The notes under the pieces are model-generated. The model worked only from the letters and a program-made list of their open reading frames with translations. It had not been told where the DNA came from and made no database searches. A stretch of 64,000 bases of DNA from Hydrogenobacter hydrogenophilus. GTDB taxonomy: Bacteria > Aquificota > Aquificia > Aquificales > Aquificaceae. A program made the position numbers and the translations under genes. Positions 50,028-59,273 of the stretch are shown here, one piece after another (the stretch's first letter is position 1; the number at the start of each line of letters is the position of its first letter). Location: assembly GCF_900215655.1 (NCBI RefSeq), contig NZ_OBEN01000005.1:32052-96051 (forward strand), given 5' to 3'.

Positions 50028-52087
50028 AGCCTCTAAAGAAGATCATCAGGGTTGCTCTTGCTGGCAATCCCAATGTAGGTAAAACAAGTTTACTCAATCA
50101 TCTAGTTGGTACAACCCTTAAAGTAGGGAACTGGCCAGGTGTCACTGTTGAAAAGAAGGAAGGTAGCACACTTTACGGGGAATATACCGTTAACTTCATT
50201 GACCTTCCAGGTATATACACTTTAGAACCTGTTTCTGAGGATGAGTTTATAGCTTATAGATTTCTTACGGAAGAGACACCAGATGTTATTCTGAATGTGG
50301 TAGAAACTCCCAACATGGAGAGAGACCTTCTCCTTACCGTTGAGCTTCTTGAACTTGGTATTCCCATGGTTTTAGCCCTTAATATGGTGGACGAGGCACA
50401 AAAGTTAGGTATAGACGTAGACACAAAAAGACTTGAGGAACTTTTGGGTATTAAGGTAGTAAAAACCAACGGAAGGACAGGTGCTGGAGTTAAAGACTTG
50501 CTTATTGCAGTGGTGGAAACTTACGAAAAGGGTATCAAACCTAAGGAGGTAAAGTATTCGGAAGACTTAGAGAGACTCTTAGCATCTATCAGAGAATTAG
50601 CAGATGAATCCAAGCATGATCTTATAAAGAAACTTCTTACCCATAGAGAGTATTTTCAGCAGATAGAGAAACTCTACGGAAGACCAGCTTATTATGTGAT
50701 AAGAGAAAACAGGTTTGCTTTTGCACACGGCCTTTACAACGAAGTGATAAAAAGAAAACCCATTACATCCATGGATATTACCACCCTTTTGGACAAATTC
50801 TTGCTCCATCCTTACATAGGTACTGTTGCATTTTTTCTCATCATGTTTACTCTTTTCAAAATTTCCTTTGATTTTTCTAAGCCTTTTATGGACTGGCTTG
50901 ATGGTTTCTTAAACGAGTTTGTATCACCTATTATCAAAATGGTTCTTAAAGATCTAGGGGCACCCACTTTGGTAATAAGGTTCTTTTCGGAAGCTTTTGT
51001 AGGTGGTGTGGGTTTTGTTCTCACTTTTACACCTCTTATAGCTGTCATATACCTTCTACTGTCCTTTCTTGAGTTTACCGGATACCTTCCAAGAATAGCT
51101 TTTCTCATGGACAGATTTATGCACAAGCTGGGACTTCACGGAAAAAGCCTTGTACCTCTTCTTCTTGGTTTTGGATGCAATGTTCCTGCCATTGTGGCCA
51201 CAAGGACTATGGAAAGTAAAAGGGACAAACTTTTAGTAATAGCTATGATCCCCTTCATGAGCTGTCCTGCAAGGCTCGTAGTTTTTTCCTTCTTTGCTAT
51301 AACTTTTTTTAAAAACCCCGTTTTGGTTATCTTTTCTCTATATATGTTCGGTATTGTAATGGCTTTGATCACCGCTATGATCCTAAGGAAGACAGCTTTG
51401 AGAGGTACAATTGACCACTTTGTTATGGAACTACCACCTTACCGTTTACCTACACTGAGACTACTCTTTCGTATGGTTTGGGTGTATCTCAAGGACTTCC
51501 TTTATAGAGCAGGAACCTTAATATTTGCAGTATCTATACTCATCTGGCTAAGCATGAACCTACCTCCTGGTGTAGAAAAACCTGAAGATAGCATAGCGGG
51601 AAAGATAGGAAAAGCTATAACTCCCATCTTTGAACCTATAGGTATAAATGACTGGAGAATTTCCACATCACTTATTCCTGCCTTTCTTGCAAGAGAGATA
51701 GTTCTGAGTTCTATGGCGACCATATACTCTGTAGAAGAACAAGGTAAAAAGGAAGATTTTTCAGTATATGAGTCTGCAAAAAAACAGTTTTTTGGCTTAT
51801 TATCCGCAACAAAGGAGGCTTTTTCTTCACTTATTAATCCCTTTCCTAAAACCTTTGAGATTTCAGAAGAACACAGTGTCTTGAGAAACACTATTTCAAG
51901 GAGTATGGACGAGCGGAGCGCTTTATCGTTTATGATATTCATTCTCATTTATACATCGTGTTTGGGAACAGTTGCGGTCATGTGGAGAGAAGCGGGTAAA
52001 AAGTTTGCACTTAGCTTTTTGGCTTACAGCTTTGTAATGGCTTGGTTAAGCGCCTTTCTCGTTTACAGAATAGGAATGCTATCATGA
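50024..52087 (+). CDS. feoB: Ferrous iron transporter FeoB
   Basis: A 687-residue Fe(II) transporter. The N-terminal G domain has GNPNVGKTSLLN (14-25), WPGVTVEKKEG, DLPGIY and NMVDEA. The membrane part has paired gate motifs, including GFGCNVPAIVATRTM and a second core with FLAREIVLSSMATIY. Length is on the short side but complete. It ends overlapping the 28-residue gene. Confidence 0.95.
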   Translation: MKPLKKIIRVALAGNPNVGKTSLLNHLVGTTLKVGNWPGVTVEKKEGSTLYGEYTVNFIDLPGIYTLEPVSEDEFIAYRFLTEETPDVILNVVETPNMERDLLLTVELLELGIPMVLALNMVDEAQKLGIDVDTKRLEELLGIKVVKTNGRTGAGVKDLLIAVVETYEKGIKPKEVKYSEDLERLLASIRELADESKHDLIKKLLTHREYFQQIEKLYGRPAYYVIRENRFAFAHGLYNEVIKRKPITSMDITTLLDKFLLHPYIGTVAFFLIMFTLFKISFDFSKPFMDWLDGFLNEFVSPIIKMVLKDLGAPTLVIRFFSEAFVGGVGFVLTFTPLIAVIYLLLSFLEFTGYLPRIAFLMDRFMHKLGLHGKSLVPLLLGFGCNVPAIVATRTMESKRDKLLVIAMIPFMSCPARLVVFSFFAITFFKNPVLVIFSLYMFGIVMALITAMILRKTALRGTIDHFVMELPPYRLPTLRLLFRMVWVYLKDFLYRAGTLIFAVSILIWLSMNLPPGVEKPEDSIAGKIGKAITPIFEPIGINDWRISTSLIPAFLAREIVLSSMATIYSVEEQGKKEDFSVYESAKKQFFGLLSATKEAFSSLINPFPKTFEISEEHSVLRNTISRSMDERSALSFMIFILIYTSCLGTVAVMWREAGKKFALSFLAYSFVMAWLSAFLVYRIGMLS

Positions 52088-52170
52088 GCTGGCTTGCCAC
52101 TTTTATTTTTCTTCTTTTGGCTATTTTGTTCTTCTTTTTGTGGAAAAGAAGGAAGAAAAGCTGTTGCTAA
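52084..52170 (+). CDS. FeoB-associated small cysteine-ended membrane protein (28 aa)
   Basis: A 28-residue ORF: one hydrophobic helix (residues 3-20), then KRRKKSCC. The double cysteine end after a basic patch matches FeoB-associated Cys-rich membrane proteins. ATGA overlap with the feoB stop supports translation. It may take iron from FeoB at the inner face; this is inference from family and place. Confidence 0.65.
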   Translation: MSWLATFIFLLLAILFFFLWKRRKKSCC

Positions 52171-52200
52171 CGCCTTACAACCACACTTTGGACAGGTCCT

Positions 52201-52896
52201 CTATTGCCTCAAACCTTTCTTTACTTCCCTATGAACCATTTTTGCTTTATACATACTTTTGTCTGCCTCTTGTAATAGATCGTTTAATGTATGTCCGTGT
52301 TCCGGATAACATGCATACCCTATACTAAGGGTTATCTTGGTAGTCCCTATGCTGTAGTTTACATTATTGTATAACTTGTATGTTATTTCCAATATATCGT
52401 TGCACGAAGTTTCAGGAAGTATAATAGCAAACTCATCTCCTCCCCATCTTGACACTATATCGCACTCTCTCAAATTATCTTTTATCTTTGAAGCTATTGT
52501 TTTCAGGGCATGATCTCCTATGTGATGTCCGTATGCGTCGTTTATCGCTTTAAAGTCATTTAAATCTATGAAAAGAATGGCAAACTTTTTCCCAAATCTA
52601 TATGCCTTCTTTATCTCTTCCCTAACATACTCTTCAAAGAAAAGCCTTGAATAAACTCCTGTAAGGGGATCTTTTAAGGTGAGTTTCCCTTTAGATAACT
52701 TCCTTATTTTATATCCTTGCAGTAGTAAAGCCATAGAAAGCACTGTGTACATAAACATGTTTAAATAAACACTTTCATGTATGAAAAAATAAACACTTGT
52801 AATGCAGAAACCTACAAGGAGAATTATTAAGGATCTCATAAAGAAAGCAAAGGTGATTAGCGAAAAGCCTAAAAGTATGTAAAAAACGTATTCCAT
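52201..52896 (-). CDS. Membrane-bound diguanylate cyclase (GGDEF)
   Basis: A 231-residue protein. About four N-terminal membrane helices (residues 1-65) are followed by a GGDEF domain: DPLTGVYSRLFFEE, SRWGGDEFAIILPE and SIGYACYPEHG. The RECD tetrad five residues before GGDEF is the product-inhibition I-site. It should make cyclic di-GMP from GTP. No sensor domain other than the membrane part is seen. It is the second of two adjacent paralogues. Confidence 0.9.
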   Translation of the reverse strand: MEYVFYILLGFSLITFAFFMRSLIILLVGFCITSVYFFIHESVYLNMFMYTVLSMALLLQGYKIRKLSKGKLTLKDPLTGVYSRLFFEEYVREEIKKAYRFGKKFAILFIDLNDFKAINDAYGHHIGDHALKTIASKIKDNLRECDIVSRWGGDEFAIILPETSCNDILEITYKLYNNVNYSIGTTKITLSIGYACYPEHGHTLNDLLQEADKSMYKAKMVHREVKKGLRQ

Positions 52897-52929
52897 TCCC
52901 CGTAAAACCCCCTCCCTACTCGTATTTTG

Positions 52930-53652
52930 CTAAACTGCCTCATTTTTCTCATAAAGTTTCTTGTCTTCGTACATACGAGCACTGGCGATCTTTATAAGCT
53001 CATCCACACTTGCACCATCCTTGGGATATACAGCATATCCAACGTTGGCTTTTACTTGAGTACCATTAACTTCAAATGTCAACGCACTTTTTAGTCTTTC
53101 TATGACTGTAAATATCTTGTCTTCTTTTATGTCTTTTAGAACCACGATGAACTCATCACCACCGTATCTTATAATAAAATCGTCAGACCTTAAATGCTTT
53201 CTAAGTCTATACCCTACTTCTGCTAAAACTTCATCTCCTTTAGCATGACCGTAGATGTCATTGATATCTTTGAAATTGTACATATCAATAAAAAGTATGC
53301 AGTAATTTATGCCAAGCTTTTCGTAATTTTCGAGCTCTTTTTTTAAAACCTCTTCAAAAAACATTCTGTTATTTACCTTTGTAAGTGCATCTAAATATGC
53401 CTTGTTCTTTAGCGACCTTATGGTCTTAGTTAAGGATATGCTATAAAAAAAAGCTACTGCAATGAGCAAATAGCTATAAAAGATCAAGAGGAGATTTAGA
53501 TACTTCTTATTTAAAAAACCGGCGACCGTTTGTAGCAAAAAGGATACACTGAACAGAGCGGAGAGCTTTTTTACAACGCTATTCTTAAAGCCAAGGGCAA
53601 AAGATGCAAAAAGTACAGCAAAACCAAGTGCCAGGTATTGATCATATGTCAT
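52930..53652 (-). CDS. Membrane-bound diguanylate cyclase (GGDEF), paralogue
   Basis: A 240-residue protein of the same plan as its neighbour: N-terminal membrane helices (1-75), then GGDEF with AYLDALTKVNNRMFFEE, IRYGGDEFIVVLKD and the I-site RSDD. The two share layout but differ widely in the helices, so the duplication is old. Overlaps the 77-residue gene upstream by 11 bases. Confidence 0.9.
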   Translation of the reverse strand: MTYDQYLALGFAVLFASFALGFKNSVVKKLSALFSVSFLLQTVAGFLNKKYLNLLLIFYSYLLIAVAFFYSISLTKTIRSLKNKAYLDALTKVNNRMFFEEVLKKELENYEKLGINYCILFIDMYNFKDINDIYGHAKGDEVLAEVGYRLRKHLRSDDFIIRYGGDEFIVVLKDIKEDKIFTVIERLKSALTFEVNGTQVKANVGYAVYPKDGASVDELIKIASARMYEDKKLYEKNEAV

Positions 53653-53875
53653 CTAACTCCTCACCCCTCAAAAGCCTCTGCGCGTAATTTACAACAGCTA
53701 AGACCATAAACCACAGGGCGTGGTGATCTGTGTCGTTGAACTCCTCTTTTACATAAAGGCTTCCGTCTGGCATTTTAACCACCTTTACATACTCAAAAGC
53801 CTTCTGTGCAAGGGCTTTATTTTTAACCTTTTGCAGTATTTTTTCTTTTATTTCCTCAGGTAAGGGCATCTCCAT
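53642..53875 (-). CDS. Hypothetical protein (77 aa)
   Basis: A small soluble protein with an N-terminal helix (PLPEEIKEKILQKVKNK), a strand pair (VVKMPDGSLYVKEEF) and a C-terminal helix (HHALWFMVLAVVNYAQRLL). I recognise no family. It lies between a PHP gene and two GGDEF genes with overlaps on both sides (20 and 11 bases), so all four are probably one unit. Confidence 0.6.
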   Translation of the reverse strand: MEMPLPEEIKEKILQKVKNKALAQKAFEYVKVVKMPDGSLYVKEEFNDTDHHALWFMVLAVVNYAQRLLRGEELDDI

Positions 53876-54896
53876 CTTTCCTCACCTCTAATGCAGTTAT
53901 AAACAGTGGTCTAACTCCTAAATATAATCTTCCTATTCTCAAAAGGTATCTGTAAGCATAAACTACATACACACCGTCATTTAGTTCTGTGCTTGCGCAA
54001 CTACCTTCAAAACAGTTCTTTTGTGTTCCTTCTACAAATACAATAGAGTTTTCGTAAGGAGTTTGAACAAAGAGCTTTTTACCCTTTCTCCATACTAATG
54101 ATGGTTTGGGCAGAAAAGATACAATGGTAATACCTCTCTTTATTGCATTAATAAGTTCCTTGGCAGAAGATATCTTTTCTTTAGACAAAAGGAAGTTTCT
54201 CATAAGCATAAAAGAGTACTTATAGTTAGGAAATAAAAATCTCATTCCTACCTCCCTTATGTATATTTTAACATGGTGATCAAGCCCTCCTATGACAGGG
54301 TTATCCCATCCTTCTTTTAAGTAAACGCAAGCGTATTTTTCAATATCTATAACTTTCTGCAAAAGGGATAAGGATCTTTCTTTAAAAATGGGAAGGAGCA
54401 AAACTACAGGAAGTAGGTGCAAAAAGAGCATAAATTTGTTCTCAAGGAGAGCGTCTTTTAGGTTTATTATTTCCAATATGTACTCTTTATCTCTACTTAG
54501 TTTCCACCTATACTTTTCCTTAAAGGGGTGAGCTATAACTTTAAGGTTATCTATCTCAATGAGATCTCCGAGGATCTTTCCCTCTTGATCCGTGATCTTC
54601 CTTTCAACACCTGCAATCATCTTGTGCTCATCACAGAAATTTTTTATAGCGTCTGTATCGTGATCTGTGATTATTGCGTAATCTATGTCCTCAGAAGACA
54701 TACTCATCTTTATGTCTTCGGGCTTACCCAAAGAATCGTAAGAGAACTGTGTGTGTATGTGAAACTCGTAAGAATACACATAAAAGTCAGGAGGTTCAAA
54801 GAACTCTTTAGACCTTCTTGCTTTTACCCACTTAATAGGGTATAGATGGAGAAGGGCTAAGTAAGAAATCAGTAGTGCAATAAGAAGCCAGATCAT
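53856..54896 (-). CDS. Membrane-anchored PHP-domain phosphoesterase
   Basis: A 346-residue protein with an N-terminal membrane helix (2-20) and a PHP domain: SYEFHIHTQFSYDS, AIITDHDTDAI and KVIAHPFKE, later IGGLDHHVKIYIRE, supply the metal histidines and aspartates. A second hydrophobic stretch (FLHLLPVVLLLPIF) lies near residue 160. Substrate unknown. Its start overlaps the trpS stop by 4 bases. Confidence 0.8.
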   Translation of the reverse strand: MIWLLIALLISYLALLHLYPIKWVKARRSKEFFEPPDFYVYSYEFHIHTQFSYDSLGKPEDIKMSMSSEDIDYAIITDHDTDAIKNFCDEHKMIAGVERKITDQEGKILGDLIEIDNLKVIAHPFKEKYRWKLSRDKEYILEIINLKDALLENKFMLFLHLLPVVLLLPIFKERSLSLLQKVIDIEKYACVYLKEGWDNPVIGGLDHHVKIYIREVGMRFLFPNYKYSFMLMRNFLLSKEKISSAKELINAIKRGITIVSFLPKPSLVWRKGKKLFVQTPYENSIVFVEGTQKNCFEGSCASTELNDGVYVVYAYRYLLRIGRLYLGVRPLFITALEVRKDGDALT

Positions 54897-56077
54897 CTGA
54901 GATTCATTTTTTTCTCTACTTCCTCAAGGGTTTTTATCGCTATTTGTCTTGCTTTTTTAGACCCTTCTTCAAACAGTTCTTCTAAGTGCTTAATGTCTTG
55001 TTTAAGGCTTTCCCTTCTTTCTCTTATTGGTTCAAGAAATCTCTCAAGCCCTTCAAACATGATCTTTTTGCACTCAACGCATCCGAGCTTTCCACTTTTG
55101 CAGTCTTTCTCTATTTGCAAAACTTTTTCATCCTGCGTAAAAAGTTTGTGGTACATAAAGACGGGACATATCTCTGGTCTTCCGGGATCACCTTTACGAA
55201 GCTTTTGAGGATCGGTAAAAAATCTCATGACCTTTTGCTCCACCTCTTCTTTTGTATCTGCAAAGTATATGGCATTGTTGTAGGATTTGCTCATTTTCCT
55301 ACCGTCTATACCTACCAGTTTGGGGGTTTGAGTAAGCATAGCCTGAGGTTCAGGGAAGGTATCACCGTAAAGATAGTTGAACCTTCTTGCTATCTCTCTT
55401 GTTAGCTCTATATGGGGAAGTTGATCTTCACCCACCGGAACAGCGTTAGCTTTGTATATGAGGATGTCCGCTGCTTGAAGCACGGGATAACCTAAAAAGC
55501 CGTAGGTGTCCGTATCGTAAAAGTCCCTCTTGGATACATTAAGCTCTTTGAGTATATGGCTTTCCATGTATCCTTCAAATACAGCTCTTACAAGGGACTG
55601 GGATAATTCATCAAGGATCATATCCTCAAGAGCCTCAAAATCTTCAACCTTGTAAGGAAGTCTTGAAGTCAGCTCTTTTATAAGGTCCCTTATGCCACCT
55701 TTGAACTGTATCTCTAAATCCTGTATTCTCAGAAGATTATACTTCATGTCTTTGTAGCTAGGATTCCACTCAAGCCAGCTTTTTGGTGTTATCATACTAA
55801 AAAGTAAAAAGAGTTCTGCGTGCTCTTTTACTCTGGACTGTATGAAGAGAAGACTCTTTTTTGGATCAAGCCCTAAGGCTATCCAATCAAGCATCACTTC
55901 TCTTATGTTCTCTTTTAGCTCAGAGGTTTTTTTGTAAGCAGTGGTTAAAGCATGCCAGTCCGCTATGAAAAACAAAGTCTCGTGGTTTTCCTGAAGATTT
56001 ATCCAGTTTTTTATTACACCAAAGTAGTGTCCTAAATGCAGTTTGCCCGTTGGCCTCATACCGCTTATGACTCTCAT
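54893..56077 (-). CDS. trpS: Tryptophanyl-tRNA synthetase
   Basis: A 394-residue class I synthetase with [15 protein letters not shown] (HIGH motif) and KMSKSYNN. A cysteine pair GCVECKK in the C-terminal part suggests a metal-binding insertion seen in some thermophile TrpRS. ATG 56077 is chosen since GGAGGA lies 5 bases upstream; a GTG at 56089 would place the site inside the gene. Overlaps cysS by 4 bases. Confidence 0.94.
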   Translation of the reverse strand: MRVISGMRPTGKLHLGHYFGVIKNWINLQENHETLFFIADWHALTTAYKKTSELKENIREVMLDWIALGLDPKKSLLFIQSRVKEHAELFLLFSMITPKSWLEWNPSYKDMKYNLLRIQDLEIQFKGGIRDLIKELTSRLPYKVEDFEALEDMILDELSQSLVRAVFEGYMESHILKELNVSKRDFYDTDTYGFLGYPVLQAADILIYKANAVPVGEDQLPHIELTREIARRFNYLYGDTFPEPQAMLTQTPKLVGIDGRKMSKSYNNAIYFADTKEEVEQKVMRFFTDPQKLRKGDPGRPEICPVFMYHKLFTQDEKVLQIEKDCKSGKLGCVECKKIMFEGLERFLEPIRERRESLKQDIKHLEELFEEGSKKARQIAIKTLEEVEKKMNLR

Positions 56078-57546
56078 AGCTTCCTCCACTTTGTTCCTGT
56101 AGGTGTGTCTTCCAAGGCTATGCCTATGTTTCTAAGCTCATCCCTTATGTAGTCCGCTATCTTAAAAACCTTTTCCTTCCTTGCCATGTCCCTCACCTGT
56201 ATGAGCAGATCTATAAGTTTTTCGTCCAGCACATGTCCCGCTTCGAGCTCTTTTTTAACCACTTCCTCAACAGACTTTTCTGGGTAGAGATCTTCAAAAA
56301 GTCCAAATATACCTCTCATATGCTTTAGCATGGAATTCACCGCAAACTCGTAGGCGGAAAGTTCGTGCTTGTTTATCTTCCTTTCCAAGAGTGCTTTGTT
56401 TTTGATCTTTCCTAGCTCTCCTACAAGTCCAAAGATGTGAGACAGTGCGGAAGGAGTGTTAAAGTCATTACTCAGTTCTTTGAAAAACTCTTCTTCTGCT
56501 TCCTTTGCCTTATCGTAAAGGTCACTTGTGAAAGCACCATCTTCTGTTGGGAGGCTCTTGAGCATTTCAAGGTCCTCTATGGCACGCTTTATCCTCTCGT
56601 AAGACCTTTTAGCTTCTTCCATCTTTTCCCATGAAAAATCAAGAGGGCTTCTGTAATGGGTGAAAAGGACAAGAAGCCTGAGTACATCAGGATGATACTT
56701 TTTATATACTTCCTTAAGGGTTATGTAGTTGCCAAGGGATTTGGACATCTTCTGTCCACTCACGGTGACAAGTCCGTTGTGCATCCAGTATCTGGCAAAG
56801 GGCTTTCCGGTTAGAGCTTCTGCTTGTGCCATTTCGTTCTCATGGTGCGGAAAGACAAGATCAAGACCACCTCCGTGAATGTCTATAGTGTGTCCCAAAT
56901 GCTTAAAGATCATGGCAACGCACTCTGTGTGCCACCCGGGTCTTCCCTGTCCCCAGGGACTTTCCCATGCGGGTTCTCCTGCCTTTGCAGACTTCCAGAG
57001 GGCAAAGTCCAAAGGATCTCTTTTCTTTTCGGAAGGTTCTATTCTTGCTCCCACTTCCAGCTCTTCTGTGCTTCTTTTGGAAAGCTTACCGTACTGGGGA
57101 AAGGTTTTTACAGAAAAGTAAACATCACCTCCAGACTCGTAAGCATAACCCTTATCTATAAGCTCTTTTATAACCTCTATGATCTCCTTTATGTGTTCTG
57201 TAACTCTTGGTTCTACATTAGCAGGTTTTACTCTTATACGCTCCATATCCACATAGTAGCTGGCTATGTATCTGTTAGCAATAGTCATAAAGTCTTTACC
57301 TTCCTCTTTGGCTCTGTTTATTATCTTGTCATCTACATCAGTGAAGTTTCTAACAAACTTAACTCTGTAACCAAGATGCTCCAAGTACCTTCTGAATACA
57401 TCAAAAACTATTAGACTTCTACCGTGTCCTACATGGGAGTCGTCGTAAACAGTCACACCGCATGTGTATATGAGAACTTTTGGTGGATCCAACGGGACGA
57501 ATTCCTCTATCTTTCCGCTCAAGGTGTTGTATATTCTCAGGCTCAT
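56074..57546 (-). CDS. cysS: Cysteinyl-tRNA synthetase
   Basis: A 490-residue class I synthetase. Zinc and HIGH-type residues lie in [17 protein letters not shown], further zinc ligands in [14 protein letters not shown] and HHENEMAQ, and [10 protein letters not shown] is the KMSKS loop. Length is normal. The ATG has no ribosome site; a minus-strand TATAAT (57560-57555) ends 8 bases upstream. Confidence 0.96.
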   Translation of the reverse strand: MSLRIYNTLSGKIEEFVPLDPPKVLIYTCGVTVYDDSHVGHGRSLIVFDVFRRYLEHLGYRVKFVRNFTDVDDKIINRAKEEGKDFMTIANRYIASYYVDMERIRVKPANVEPRVTEHIKEIIEVIKELIDKGYAYESGGDVYFSVKTFPQYGKLSKRSTEELEVGARIEPSEKKRDPLDFALWKSAKAGEPAWESPWGQGRPGWHTECVAMIFKHLGHTIDIHGGGLDLVFPHHENEMAQAEALTGKPFARYWMHNGLVTVSGQKMSKSLGNYITLKEVYKKYHPDVLRLLVLFTHYRSPLDFSWEKMEEAKRSYERIKRAIEDLEMLKSLPTEDGAFTSDLYDKAKEAEEEFFKELSNDFNTPSALSHIFGLVGELGKIKNKALLERKINKHELSAYEFAVNSMLKHMRGIFGLFEDLYPEKSVEEVVKKELEAGHVLDEKLIDLLIQVRDMARKEKVFKIADYIRDELRNIGIALEDTPTGTKWRKL

Positions 57547-57554
57547 AGCTTAAA

Positions 57555-57568
57555 ATTATACATATACT
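57555..57568. promoter_or_regulatory. Adjacent divergent -10 elements for cysS and folK
   Basis: In the 29-base gap between divergent starts, TATAAT on the minus strand (57560-57555) is 8 bases from the cysS ATG, and TATACT on the plus strand (57563-57568) is 7 bases from the folK ATG. Neither gene has a ribosome site. Both messages are predicted to be leaderless. Confidence 0.6.
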
Positions 57569-57575
57569 CAATCTT

Positions 57576-58094
57576 ATGGCTATCTGCTACATTTCCTTTG
57601 GTAGCAACTTTGGAGATAGGTTAGAAAACATACTTAAAGCCCTGAACTTGCTTGCACAAGTAGGCAAGTTGGAGGCTATATCCACCGTATACGAAAGCTC
57701 ACCTTGGGGAGTACCAGATCAGCCTAATTTTTTAAACGGTGTTCTCAAATTCAGCACTCACCTTACCCCTATTGCTCTTTTGAAGGTACTAAAGTACATA
57801 GAAAGGTGTGTAGGTAGAGTAGAACGATACAGATGGGGCCCCAGAGAGATAGACTTAGACATATTACTGTACGAACAGCAGGTGATTATGCTTAGCTTTT
57901 TAAGAATACCCCACAAGCACTTACTTGAAAGGGACTTTGTCCTATTTCCTCTGCTTGAGCTTGATGAGAACCTTCTTTATCCTATTACCAAGGAACCCAT
58001 TAAGCTTCTTGCAAAAGATGTAAAGAACCAGCTTAAGCCTTACGCCTGCATCACTTCTTACTTTTTACATACTGCTCCCAATTCTCAGGTGTGA
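57576..58094 (+). CDS. folK: HPPK, folate pyrophosphokinase
   Basis: A 172-residue enzyme that pyrophosphorylates 6-hydroxymethyl-dihydropterin. SFGSNFGDRLENI at the start, SSPWGVPDQPNFLNGV, and RWGPREIDLDILLY with IPHKHLLERDFVLFPLLEL are the family motifs. The last 44 bases overlap the convergent IscS-like gene. Confidence 0.94.
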   Translation: MAICYISFGSNFGDRLENILKALNLLAQVGKLEAISTVYESSPWGVPDQPNFLNGVLKFSTHLTPIALLKVLKYIERCVGRVERYRWGPREIDLDILLYEQQVIMLSFLRIPHKHLLERDFVLFPLLELDENLLYPITKEPIKLLAKDVKNQLKPYACITSYFLHTAPNSQV

Positions 58095-59271
58095 AGGGAG
58101 ATATCTGTCTCAGAAGCCTTATAACTTTTGGGAATTCCTCTATAACATAGTCTACGTCTTCTTCCGTGTTGTCTCTTCCGAAGCTAAACACAAGCGAGCC
58201 GTTTGCTACTTCCTTTGGTACTCCTACCGCAAAGAGTACATGGGATTGTTTGAGTGCCAGAGATACGCACGCGGAACCTGAAGCGGTTTCTATTCCCATC
58301 AGATCAAGCCTCAAAAGCATAGCTTCTCCTTCTATTAGGTGAATTATCAGTGAAAGATGATGGGGTAGTCTCTGAGTAGGATGTCCTGTGAATTCTATGT
58401 AATCAAGGCTTTCCTCAAGAGCCTTTCTGAGCTTATCTCTATAATGGGGAAGCCTTTTCATCCTATCTTCAAGCTCCTTCATGGTAAGCTCGGCTGCAGC
58501 ACCAAAGCCCACTATTCCAGGAACATTCTCCGTTCCAGCTCTTACTCCTCTTTCCTGCGTGCCACCTTCTATGAGAGGCCTAATTTTGACTCCTTTCTTG
58601 GTCCATAAAGCACCTACACCCTTTGGTCCGTACATGAGATGAGCGGTAAAAGATGCTGCATCCACACCCCAATCTTTCACATCAACAGGATAGTGTCCCA
58701 ATGTAGGACATGCGTCTGTGTGGAATATCACTTTGGGATTTTTCTCCTTTGCTGCCTGCACTAAACTCTTTATGTCCTGTATAGTGCCTATTTCTCTGTT
58801 AGAATGTCCTATGCTTACCAGCACAGTGTCAGCCCTTACCGCTTCCCTTACTTGCTCTGGATGTATAAGACCGTATTTGTCGGGTTTTAGGTATGTGACT
58901 TCCCACCCTTTTCTCTCTAAGGTTTTTAGTGGATGCAGTATGGAGTGATGTTCTATTTCTGTGGAAACTATGTGTTTTCCTTTCTTTTCGTAAGCTTCCG
59001 CTATGCCCTTTATGGCTAAGTTGTTAGCTTCTATACCACCAGAAGTGAAGATGATCTCCTCTGGAGAGTTAGCGTTTATAAGCGTTGCTATTTTTTCTCT
59101 TGCAGAATTGATGGCTTTTTTTGCTACTTGACCAAAGCTGTGCAAAGAGGTGGGATTCCCAAAGTGCTCCCTAAAGTAAGGAAGCATCGCTTCAAGTACT
59201 TCTTGCGCAACAGGTGTTGTTGCTATGTGATCTAAGTAAACTACTCTTTGACCTACCTTTTTTACAAACAT
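58051..59271 (-). CDS. IscS/NifS-like protein lacking the PLP lysine
   Basis: A 406-residue homologue of cysteine desulfurases along its full length. The persulfide Cys335 (SGSACVS) is kept, and so is the stacking histidine in EIEHHSI. The PLP-binding lysine is not: the usual SAHK-x-x-GPKG reads TAHLMYGPKG, with Leu212. The contact residues in HxDAxQ (here HTDACPT) and NNEIG (here NREIG) also differ. It is therefore unlikely to be an ordinary desulfurase; Archaeoglobus IscS also lacks this lysine. mrp lies immediately upstream. A strong AGGAGG precedes the ATG. Confidence 0.88.
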   Translation of the reverse strand: MFVKKVGQRVVYLDHIATTPVAQEVLEAMLPYFREHFGNPTSLHSFGQVAKKAINSAREKIATLINANSPEEIIFTSGGIEANNLAIKGIAEAYEKKGKHIVSTEIEHHSILHPLKTLERKGWEVTYLKPDKYGLIHPEQVREAVRADTVLVSIGHSNREIGTIQDIKSLVQAAKEKNPKVIFHTDACPTLGHYPVDVKDWGVDAASFTAHLMYGPKGVGALWTKKGVKIRPLIEGGTQERGVRAGTENVPGIVGFGAAAELTMKELEDRMKRLPHYRDKLRKALEESLDYIEFTGHPTQRLPHHLSLIIHLIEGEAMLLRLDLMGIETASGSACVSLALKQSHVLFAVGVPKEVANGSLVFSFGRDNTEEDVDYVIEEFPKVIRLLRQISPFTPENWEQYVKSKK

Positions 59272-59273
59272 GC

